Assembly (NCBI GenBank): GCA_910579305.1
Contig: CAJTTA010000041.1
Coordinates: 1 to 19,816, forward strand
Length of the DNA: 19,816 nt
Direction of reading: 5' to 3'
Origin: an uncultured Muribaculaceae bacterium
GTDB taxonomy: Bacteria > Bacteroidota > Bacteroidia > Bacteroidales > Muribaculaceae
Each line of letters starts with the position of its first letter. Position 1 is the stretch's first letter. Positions 8,205 to 14,778 of this stretch are shown piece by piece. The translations under genes and the position numbers were made by a program. The notes below the pieces were generated by a model. The model did no database searches. It was not told the DNA's origin and saw only the letters and a list, made by a program, of their open reading frames with translations.

Positions 8205-9467
8205 ATGGAATTAAAACGTGTAGTAGTAACAGGACTCGGTGCCCTGACTCCAATAGGCAATGATGCCAAGACAACTTGGGAGAACGCCCTGAAAGGCGTG
8301 AGCGGTGCCGGCCCCATCACCCACTTCGACTGCTCGCAGTTCAAGACCCAGTTTGCCTGCGAGGTTAAGAATTTTAACCCTGCCGACCACTTCGACCGCA
8401 AGAAGATGCGCCAGCTTGATCTCTATGCCATGTATGCTCTCGTGGCAGCCGATGAAGCCATAGGAGATGCAGGCCTTGACTCCGAGGGAGTAGACAAGAA
8501 TCGTGTGGGCGTAATTTTTGCTGCAGGAATAGGTGGTCTCCATACATTTGAAGAAGAGGCCGGATACTATGCGCAGCATGTAGAGCAAGGTCCGAAATAT
8601 AATCCGTTCTTCATACCCAAGATGATAGCTGATATCGCCGCAGGGCACATCTCTATCAATCATGAGTTCCGCGGTCCCAATTTCGGTACTGTGTCGGCAT
8701 GTGCGTCCTCCAACAATGCTCTTGTCGATGCCTTTAACTATATCCGTCTCGGCTATGCCGATGCCATCGTGGCCGGTGGTGCCGAAGCAGCTGTCTTCCC
8801 CGCAGGCGTGGGTGGCTTCAACTCTATGCGTGCCCTCTCCACCCGTAATGAGGATCCGGCTACTGCCTCAAGGCCTTTCTCGGGCTCTCGCGACGGATTT
8901 GTAATCGGTGAAGGCGCGGCGGCTCTCGTGCTTGAAGAGTATGAGCATGCCAAGGCGCGTGGTGCCCACATCTATGCCGAGGTGGCAGGCGGCGGTCTCT
9001 CTGCCGATGCCTATCACATAACCGCTACCCATCCTGACGGTCTCGGTGCGTGTCTCGTAATGGAGAACGCTCTGCGTGACGCAGGCATGAAGCCTGAGGA
9101 TATCGACTATATCAATCTGCATGGCACTTCCACTCCTGTGGGTGACATCTCTGAGGCAAAGGCTATCAAGCAAGTGTTTGGCGATCATGCCTACAAGATG
9201 AACCTCAGCTCTACCAAGTCTATGACGGGTCATCTGCTCGGTGCGGCCGGTGCTCTTGAGGCTCTCTTGAGTGTGCGTGCTCTCACTGATGATATCGTTC
9301 CTCCCACAATTAATCATGAGGAGGGAGATGAAGATCCGGAGGTGGACTATAATCTTAATTTTACTTTCAATGAGGCACAGAAGCGTCCTATCAATGCCGT
9401 GCTTTCCAATACATTCGGTTTTGGCGGACACAATGCTTGTCTTATCTTGAAGAAATTCAAGGAATAA
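8205..9467 (+). CDS. fabF: Beta-ketoacyl-ACP synthase II
   Basis: A 420-residue condensing enzyme that joins malonyl-ACP to an acyl-ACP with loss of CO2, the elongation step of type II fatty acid synthesis. The thiolase-fold catalytic triad is visible: Cys166 in GTVSACASSNNA (161-172), His306 in NLHGTSTPVGD (304-314) and His343 in KSMTGHLLGAAGALEA (338-353), with Lys338 also conserved. The C-terminal GFGGHNA loop is the family's Gly/Phe gate. Full length for FabF. I chose ATG 8205 (MELKRVVVTGLG) over the in-frame start 18 bases upstream because it matches the family start. It shares a transcript with acpP. In many Bacteroidota rnc follows fabF; here a strong hairpin follows instead. Confidence 0.96.
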   Translation: MELKRVVVTGLGALTPIGNDAKTTWENALKGVSGAGPITHFDCSQFKTQFACEVKNFNPADHFDRKKMRQLDLYAMYALVAADEAIGDAGLDSEGVDKNRVGVIFAAGIGGLHTFEEEAGYYAQHVEQGPKYNPFFIPKMIADIAAGHISINHEFRGPNFGTVSACASSNNALVDAFNYIRLGYADAIVAGGAEAAVFPAGVGGFNSMRALSTRNEDPATASRPFSGSRDGFVIGEGAAALVLEEYEHAKARGAHIYAEVAGGGLSADAYHITATHPDGLGACLVMENALRDAGMKPEDIDYINLHGTSTPVGDISEAKAIKQVFGDHAYKMNLSSTKSMTGHLLGAAGALEALLSVRALTDDIVPPTINHEEGDEDPEVDYNLNFTFNEAQKRPINAVLSNTFGFGGHNACLILKKFKE

Positions 9468-9481
9468 TTCCTATTCCTCCC

Positions 9482-9529
9482 TATAATAACAGCGGGCATC
9501 ACCGATGGGTGGTGCCCGCTGTTATTATA
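9482..9529. terminator. Strong bidirectional terminator
   Basis: A 22-bp inverted repeat (9482-9503 and 9508-9529) around a GATG loop, perfect except one G:U-type pair. The arms have a G+C core (AGCGGGCA) and A/T ends, so the outer arm supplies a U-rich tail on either strand. It sits between fabF (+) and the lipocalin-like lipoprotein gene (-), which converge here, and should stop both. Confidence 0.9.
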
Positions 9530-9540
9530 TAGTCTGCCGG

Positions 9541-10032
9541 TCAGAATGTGCGTCGAGTGAAGGCTCCCGGAATGTTTGAGAGTGTCAAAGTCTCCTGATT
9601 GCCTTGTGTGCTGAATGTCACTGTGGGCCCGTATGGTTCTTTACGGTTATTCATATCCTGGAGCAGCAGGTTTTCTTTATAGAACCCATCGTAAATCTGT
9701 TTTTCTTCGGAGGCAGTGTAGCCTTCGCAGTGCAGGCTCTCGAGGTCGTAATTGAGTTGAAGTATTCCTTTCTGTACATTCCATGCGCCTGATATTGTCA
9801 TGGTCTGAGCTTTCATTCCGTTTTCTGTAGTGACAGATGTGCTGTAGATGAATTCCTGTGCACGGAATGTGTAAGCGAGCATGTTAGTGCTTTTGTCATT
9901 TTCGGAGATGAGATGCCAGCTGCCTATGAGCTGCTGTGTGAGTGCGGCATCATTTTCAGTGTTGTCATCATTGCAGGCTGTAAAGCCCAGGCAGATTATG
10001 GCTGCTGACAGCCAGATGATAAGTTTATTCAT
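9541..10032 (-). CDS. Small lipocalin-like lipoprotein
   Basis: A 163-residue protein with a lipoprotein signal peptide: hydrophobic stretch then FTAC, making Cys20 the likely lipidated residue. The residues right after it (NDDNTEND) are acidic, which in several Bacteroidota favours export to the cell surface. From about residue 34 (LTQQLIGSWHLIS) the pattern of a G-x-W motif followed by alternating beta strands matches the lipocalin-like lipoproteins common in this phylum. Ligand and role are unknown. It lies 5 bp after the neighbouring lipoprotein gene and is probably its co-transcribed partner; the shared transcript ends at the hairpin just downstream. Confidence 0.75.
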   Translation of the reverse strand: MNKLIIWLSAAIICLGFTACNDDNTENDAALTQQLIGSWHLISENDKSTNMLAYTFRAQEFIYSTSVTTENGMKAQTMTISGAWNVQKGILQLNYDLESLHCEGYTASEEKQIYDGFYKENLLLQDMNNRKEPYGPTVTFSTQGNQETLTLSNIPGAFTRRTF

Positions 10033-10037
10033 TACAA

Positions 10038-10466
10038 TTAGTTTTTTATTGTTTCTGAAATACGTTTTATATTTTGGTCAAATTTTTGATTTTCAGCCAT
10101 CCATTGATTATAATTCTGTTCTCCCATAGCGTGCTTTGAGGAAGAAAGAATGTTTATTATGTCATTCAGATAGACATATTTTTCAAGTATGTCATTTTTC
10201 ATTTGGCTGAAGGCGGTCTGATATTCATCGGCTGACATGCGGTCGCTTTGTTTAGCCAGGTTGGAATATATAGATACACAATGCTCCATGGCTTCGGCAC
10301 TCATATCAATGAGTTCTCCATATTCTTTGTGCGTTAGCCGCCCGGTATTGTTATATTTATCGATCAGCTCCTCAGCTCTGGTGTTGTCGTAGCCTCCGCA
10401 TGATGCTACAAGGCAGAGCAGCATGCAAAGCAGAGCATTACGCCGGAGTGGATTCAAGAGCTTCAT
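10038..10466 (-). CDS. Small helical lipoprotein of unknown function
   Basis: A 142-residue protein, not recognised. A basic N-terminus (MKLLNPLRRN) and hydrophobic stretch end in LVASC, so Cys23 is the probable lipidated residue and the protein is membrane-anchored. The mature part is almost entirely predicted helix with many charged and Met/Gln residues (EELIDKYNNTGRLTHKEYGE and onwards), suggesting a helical bundle; no catalytic motif is visible. It is the first gene of a two-gene transcript with the lipocalin-like lipoprotein. A -7 element lies only 4 bp upstream of the start codon, so the message may be leaderless. The next internal Met would cut the signal peptide, which supports the start used here. 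Confidence 0.75.
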   Translation of the reverse strand: MKLLNPLRRNALLCMLLCLVASCGGYDNTRAEELIDKYNNTGRLTHKEYGELIDMSAEAMEHCVSIYSNLAKQSDRMSADEYQTAFSQMKNDILEKYVYLNDIINILSSSKHAMGEQNYNQWMAENQKFDQNIKRISETIKN

Positions 10467-10470
10467 GAAG

Positions 10471-10478
10471 CAAAGTTA
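10471..10478 (-). promoter_or_regulatory. -7 element abutting the lipoprotein start codon
   Basis: Minus-strand TAACTTTG, an exact TAnnTTTG match, ends 4 bp before the ATG (10466-10464). Transcription would begin at or within a few bases of the start codon. No clear -33 element is seen 20 bp upstream. Confidence 0.45.
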
Positions 10479-10617
10479 AGTAAAGTAGCCGGATAGATGG
10501 GTGAAAATGTTGTTAAATCATGTTAAGGCTATGGATGGTAGCCGCTTCGTTGCAGATGTATGTATTGTCGCGGGTATTGTCGCTCGGGATTTTTAGGGAA
10601 GTTGCCGGGACAGGACG

Positions 10618-10649
10618 TTTGCGGGCGTCGTTCATTTTTTGTACTTTTG
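10618..10649 (+). promoter_or_regulatory. Promoter for trmD
   Basis: Perfect Bacteroidota promoter: TTTG (10618-10621), 20 bp, TACTTTTG (10642-10649). Predicted start near 10655 gives a leader of about 73 nt. Confidence 0.8.
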
Positions 10650-10727
10650 TAAGTTCTAATGGATAGACGTATGAGGTCATTGTAATTGCTACTGGCCGTG
10701 GACGTTTTGAAACAAGGTGTAAATTTT

Positions 10728-11411
10728 ATGAGAATAGATATAATAACCGTCATGCCGGAAATGCTACAGGGGCCGCTCACCTGTAGTATCCTTAAGCGTG
10801 CCCAGGACAAGGGGCTTGCAGAGATTGTAGTGCATAATCTTCGTGACTATACTCTCAACAAGCATAGAAAGGTGGATGATTATCCATTTGGGGGAGAGGC
10901 CGGCATGGTCATGCAGATTGAACCTGTGGACAGATGTATCTCATCGCTTAAGGAGCAGAGGGAATATGATGAGGTGATATTTACCAGTCCTGACGGGGAG
11001 ATTCTTTCGCAGCCTATGGCAAATACTCTTTCCATGGCAAGGAATCTTATAATTTTGTGCGGCCACTATAAAGGTGTGGATTATAGAATACGCGAGCATC
11101 TTGTGACAAAGGAAATATCCATAGGTGATTATGTACTCACAGGGGGAGAGTTGCCGGCGGCGGTGATAGCCGATTCGATAGTGCGTCTTATCCCGGGGGT
11201 GATAGGGGATGAGCAGAGTGCGCTCTCTGATTCTTTTCAGGATGCTTTGCTGGAGGCTCCGGTTTATACGCGTCCGGCTGAATACAAGGGCTGGAAAGTG
11301 CCGGAAGTGCTTTTGAGCGGCCATCTTGCTCGTATAGCCGCCTGGAAGCAGGAGCAGGCAATGGAACGCACGTTGCGTCTGCGTCCGGGCCTTCTTAAGG
11401 GCCTTGAATGA
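10728..11411 (+). CDS. trmD: tRNA (guanine-37-N1) methyltransferase TrmD
   Basis: A 227-residue cytoplasmic enzyme that uses S-adenosylmethionine to methylate G37 next to the anticodon, preventing frameshifts during translation. Typical start MRIDIITVMPEM; the deep trefoil-knot SAM site is seen in LCGHYKGVDYRIREH and EISIGDYVLTGGELPA, followed by RLIPGVIGDEQSALSDSF and the VYTRPAEYKGWKVPEVLLSG block that binds tRNA in the other subunit of the dimer. Length matches the family. I chose ATG 10728 because an in-frame TTG 42 bases upstream adds residues not found in TrmD. It stands alone behind its own promoter instead of in the rpsP-rimM-trmD-rplS operon known from many other bacteria. It converges with the sigma factor gene across a 39-bp gap with no clear hairpin. 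Confidence 0.96.
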   Translation: MRIDIITVMPEMLQGPLTCSILKRAQDKGLAEIVVHNLRDYTLNKHRKVDDYPFGGEAGMVMQIEPVDRCISSLKEQREYDEVIFTSPDGEILSQPMANTLSMARNLIILCGHYKGVDYRIREHLVTKEISIGDYVLTGGELPAAVIADSIVRLIPGVIGDEQSALSDSFQDALLEAPVYTRPAEYKGWKVPEVLLSGHLARIAAWKQEQAMERTLRLRPGLLKGLE

Positions 11412-11450
11412 GGATCATAGCTTATTATTGCGAAATATCTTGACCCGGTG

Positions 11451-11951
11451 TTACCGATAGTCCTTAAGGGATGAGCGGAGCTGTCGGCGGGCCAGGTAGA
11501 TGCGGCTTTTTACAGTGCCTAACGGCAATTGCAGTCTTTCGGCAATTTCTGTGTATTTATAGCCTTCGATATAAAGGGTGAAGGGGATTTTATATTCATC
11601 GGTCATGCTTCGCATGGCAAGGAGTATTTCCTTGAGCGCTATACTTCCTTCGGGATTAGTGAATCCGGATTCTTGCGGCAGACTCAGCTGGTAGTAGTCT
11701 TCAGTGCAGTCAATGATGGTGTTTCGGCGTGCGCGTTTCCGGTAATCGTTGATGAATATATTGCGCATTATTGTGAAGATCCATCCTTTGAAATTTACGT
11801 TTTCGGAAAATTGAGACTCGCAGGAGAGCGCTTTCAGTGATGTGTCTTGCAGCAGGTCAGATGCCTGCTCTTCATTGCCGGTGAGGCGAAAGGCAAAGTT
11901 CCTGAGGTGTGATTGCAGCGACACGATGCGCTCTCTGATGGTGCTTTCCAT
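11451..11951 (-). CDS. ECF-type RNA polymerase sigma factor
   Basis: A 166-residue alternative sigma factor that directs RNA polymerase to a special promoter set. Region 2 (about 10-78) includes the core-binding and -10 recognition stretch NFAFRLTGNEEQASDLLQDT and FKGWIFTIMRNIFINDYRKR. Region 4 (about 112-162) ends in a helix-turn-helix, YTEIAERLQLPLGTVKSRIYLARRQLR, which reads the -35 element. Region 3 is absent, as in all ECF factors. No anti-sigma gene (FecR-like or short zinc-binding type) is adjacent: the neighbours are trmD (convergent) and a large secreted protein. Control may therefore be at transcription or through the unusual leader, which carries a 10-bp inverted repeat ending 6 nt before the start codon. 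The target genes are not known. Confidence 0.92.
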   Translation of the reverse strand: MESTIRERIVSLQSHLRNFAFRLTGNEEQASDLLQDTSLKALSCESQFSENVNFKGWIFTIMRNIFINDYRKRARRNTIIDCTEDYYQLSLPQESGFTNPEGSIALKEILLAMRSMTDEYKIPFTLYIEGYKYTEIAERLQLPLGTVKSRIYLARRQLRSSLKDYR

Positions 11952-11957
11952 AAGAAT

Positions 11958-12009
11958 GTGTTGATTAAGGTGATGCTCGGGAAATATGTCTCCGATATAT
12001 AATCAACAC
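11958..12009 (-). repeat. Inverted repeat in the sigma factor leader
   Basis: GTGTTGATTA (11958-11967) and TAATCAACAC (12000-12009) are exact reverse complements separated by 32 bp. In the mRNA sense the 3' arm ends 6 nt before the ATG, so a hairpin would cover the ribosome entry region; as DNA it could be a two-site operator. Confidence 0.55.
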
Positions 12010-12072
12010 GTAAGTTATCAGGAAAGTTGTTAAGAAAATATTAAATCGACTTTCATATATAATATGAAAAGG

Positions 12073-12097
12073 CACTACCCGGAGTCGCCGGGTAGTG
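12073..12097 (-). terminator. Terminator after the modular surface protein
   Basis: Perfect G+C-rich 10-bp stem, CACTACCCGG (12073-12082) and CCGGGTAGTG (12088-12097), loop of 5 nt. In the minus direction it is followed by CCTTTTCATATTATATATG. It sits about 50 bp past the stop codon of the upstream minus-strand gene. Confidence 0.8.
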
Positions 12098-12145
12098 TCG
12101 GAATCAATGGATTGATGGAGGATTATCTGTTAGACTGCGTATATA

Positions 12146-14614
12146 TCAGCGTACTGCAGTCTTGATGGCATGGCCGGGATAGCGCACGATGTATATGCCC
12201 GGGGCTACCGGCAGGCTGTAGCTGCCGATTCCGCCTCCTGCTTTTATTCCGGAGGTGGTATATATTTCTGAGTGTATGCCGGCCGGCGCATCGATGTGGA
12301 GAATGCCTGCTTCCGAAGTTATGGTGATTTTGTCTGACTGATCATTATTAATCTCGGTCACTGAGGCTGAAGACGTCTTTACATGGCGCATTTCTGATGC
12401 CATGGAGATGTAGTTCTCATAGTTGTGTGTGGTCGATGCTGTTACGGAGAAAGCATGATCAAATTTCGGGTCGAGGTTTTCAAATCCATAAGAGGTTTCC
12501 TCTGTGGATGCTGTGGTGAGCGGAGTGGAGAGAATGCGTCCTGCCGGTACATTCATGCTTATTTTGGCATGGTCTACAAAGAAACTGAGTCCGCTCTTAT
12601 TCATGAATGCTATGACTACTTTGGAGAGGTCGGCATCTGCCGGCACATTTTCAATAAGTATTGTGCCGGTGTTAGAACCTTGTACAGGTGTGTCGAGCAG
12701 GCCCGAGGCTATGGGTTGCGTGAGGTCGGAGCTGTCCATGATAATGGCGAATATGCCTTCCGGTTCATCAGCATTGTCATATTTGAAAGAATCGACGGTT
12801 GTCACGAATGTGCCATCTACTTGTATGCCCTTGCCATCGTAGCAGGATAGGTCGAGTACAGGTGTATATACAAGTCCGGCTGTGCCCATCCAGATGTTGG
12901 TGCCGGTAGTGCCGGCCATTCCGGCGGCCCAGGCAGGTTGTGTGGCGCACCATGATGTGGCAGCCCATCCCTTTGCTCCGAAGTCGAAGGGTGAAATCCA
13001 GTCGGTGCCGGGATTCTCGATTGTGCCTTCATTGATGTTGTCGAATGTCTCTTCAAGTACTGTCACATTCTCCATATCCTCTTTAGCTTCAAGCACGCGG
13101 AAGGCGTTGACGGTGTAGGATGTGGCGTGTCCAAGCGGAAGCCATTGAGCCGTAAAGGAAGTTTCGGTGACATCTGTGGCCTCTCTTGTCTCTACCTTAA
13201 GGCCTGTGATGCCGTCTACCCATACAGAGTAGCTGGCAGATGAAATGAGGTCATCTCTTACTGCTTTCACAAAGTAGTTGTATTCATTGGCGGGGTTTAT
13301 GTCAGAGACAGTATATTCTGTACCTTCTACTCTCAGGTCATCCATTAATGGTGCCGTAATGCCTTGTGTGGTATAGTGCAGCTTGATGTCATCGATGTAG
13401 AAGTCTACATTCCCTTTCTGGATGTATGAGAATCTCACGCGTGTCACATCGTTGCCGAGTGCATTGGGATCAAGGGTGTATATACCGCCTTCGGGAGGGA
13501 AATTGAAGTAGCCGAGTTGAGCTATGCTTTCCCAATGGTCGTTGGAGGAGTGGTATATCTCAAGGCGTATGAGCGACATTGATCCGTAGTCATCCTGATA
13601 GGCTGTGGGCTTGCACCAGAAGGATAGGTTGTCGATGGGTTCGGGTGTGACGGGAGATTCTATCATGTCGCCGACAGCGTCGAACATGAGAGACAATGGA
13701 GCTGAGCTGGCGTTGCCCTCTTCGGCTGAAATGTCTTGTGAGCCCTTTTCGCTCACAGAAATGAGCCAGCCTTCGGGGTATCCGGGATTGTCGGTGTTGA
13801 TTGTCTTGCCGTCATCATTGATGTTGAGATTGTCGAAGCTTTCGAAGATTTCGCCTGTGACAATGTCGGTGGGCGCGCTGGTGCATAGCACTGTGAGCAG
13901 ATAGGCTTCGGCACCGTTGACCGGTTCCCATCGTGCTACAAACTCAGTGGGGGAGTTGTTGATGGCATGCAATGGGTAGGGACGCCCTATGCGGTCGCGC
14001 TTGAATTCAATCTTCACATCATCGATGAGGATTATTCCCTCTTCGGCCATGAATTGGAAATATGATGGCATTTCCAGTGAGCCGTTGGATGCTGTAAGGG
14101 TGAAGTTCTGCCATTGGGCTGACACTTCAAGGTCGAATGAATCGTCGCCCGGGCCATAGTCATCATCACACAATGCCACCCAAAGCAGTGCGTTATCAGA
14201 GCCTGCGGCTTTGGCTCTGAATGTGAGTGTGGCAGTGCCGTCAAGCATAATCTTTGGTGTGGAGATGTATCCTCCTCGGGTGTCGCCGTAACTGTCTTCC
14301 CATGGATGTAGGGATACGCATCCACCGGCGGGGCGCACTCCCTGGCCTGTCCATCCCGGCATGGCTGTCATAGCCTCGGGAATGTGATAGGAGTTTTCAT
14401 AGGTGATTTCAGGGCCGGGTGCGCTCTCCGATCCATCGGAGAATTTGGCAAAATCCTCATCAAGGAGCGTCTGGGTTTCAGCTGCAAGCGATGGCGCGGC
14501 AGCAGCACGGTGGGCATGCCTGCGCGGGACGGTCTTGCCTTTCTCAAATGGAAGGGCGGCTTGCGCAGCAAGTGCGAAGGAGGCCGTCATGGCCAAAAGG
14601 AGAAGTTTCTTCAT
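12146..14614 (-). CDS. Large secreted modular protein with repeated jelly-roll and FN3-like units
   Basis: An 822-residue exported protein, signal peptide about 1-19 (ending AQA). Three times the sequence shows the same plan: a jelly-roll-like domain opening with a [ED]xF motif (DEDFAKF 52-58, FESFDNLN 257-264, EETFDNIN 521-528) and closing with a hydrophobic-Asp strand (IILIDDVKIEF 194-204, DFYIDDIKLHY 404-414, SFFVDHAKISM 677-687), each followed by an FN3-like segment (about 210-250, 420-505 probably two, and 690-746). The first and third units contain many Trp and Gly, as in carbohydrate- or protein-binding choice-of-anchor/cleaved-adhesin modules. The C-terminus (about 761-822, with GIYIVRYPG) resembles a T9SS type A sorting domain. 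No catalytic motif is visible, so adhesion or glycan binding is more likely than enzymatic action; that is inference. It is monocistronic, with a perfect promoter and a clear terminator. Confidence 0.8.
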   Translation of the reverse strand: MKKLLLLAMTASFALAAQAALPFEKGKTVPRRHAHRAAAAPSLAAETQTLLDEDFAKFSDGSESAPGPEITYENSYHIPEAMTAMPGWTGQGVRPAGGCVSLHPWEDSYGDTRGGYISTPKIMLDGTATLTFRAKAAGSDNALLWVALCDDDYGPGDDSFDLEVSAQWQNFTLTASNGSLEMPSYFQFMAEEGIILIDDVKIEFKRDRIGRPYPLHAINNSPTEFVARWEPVNGAEAYLLTVLCTSAPTDIVTGEIFESFDNLNINDDGKTINTDNPGYPEGWLISVSEKGSQDISAEEGNASSAPLSLMFDAVGDMIESPVTPEPIDNLSFWCKPTAYQDDYGSMSLIRLEIYHSSNDHWESIAQLGYFNFPPEGGIYTLDPNALGNDVTRVRFSYIQKGNVDFYIDDIKLHYTTQGITAPLMDDLRVEGTEYTVSDINPANEYNYFVKAVRDDLISSASYSVWVDGITGLKVETREATDVTETSFTAQWLPLGHATSYTVNAFRVLEAKEDMENVTVLEETFDNINEGTIENPGTDWISPFDFGAKGWAATSWCATQPAWAAGMAGTTGTNIWMGTAGLVYTPVLDLSCYDGKGIQVDGTFVTTVDSFKYDNADEPEGIFAIIMDSSDLTQPIASGLLDTPVQGSNTGTILIENVPADADLSKVVIAFMNKSGLSFFVDHAKISMNVPAGRILSTPLTTASTEETSYGFENLDPKFDHAFSVTASTTHNYENYISMASEMRHVKTSSASVTEINNDQSDKITITSEAGILHIDAPAGIHSEIYTTSGIKAGGGIGSYSLPVAPGIYIVRYPGHAIKTAVR

Positions 14615-14670
14615 AATGGGGATTTATTTAATGATGGATATAAATCGAGGAGAATTCTCTTGTTGGGACG

Positions 14671-14702
14671 CAAAGGTAGGGATAATATTACGAATATGCA
14701 AA
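14671..14702 (-). promoter_or_regulatory. Promoter for the modular surface protein
   Basis: On the minus strand: TTTG (14702 down to 14699), 20 bp, TACCTTTG (14678 down to 14671), both exact consensus matches. Predicted start near 14665, leader about 50 nt. Confidence 0.8.
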
Positions 14703-14778
14703 CTAAATTAAAATAAATGTTTCGTTTGCGAGAATCAAGGTGGATATCATTATGTAATATATATATCGAAAATATCTG

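Noticed and set aside
8868..9431. 187-codon open frame antisense to fabF
   Set aside because: Lies wholly within the well-conserved fabF gene on the other strand, with no promoter and a composition typical of a shadow frame.
10686..10727. TTG start 42 bases upstream of trmD
   Set aside because: TrmD proteins begin MRIDI; the extension has no family support.
11412..11450. Terminator between trmD and the sigma factor gene
   Set aside because: The 39-bp gap contains no convincing stem followed by a T tract, although convergent transcription would make one useful.
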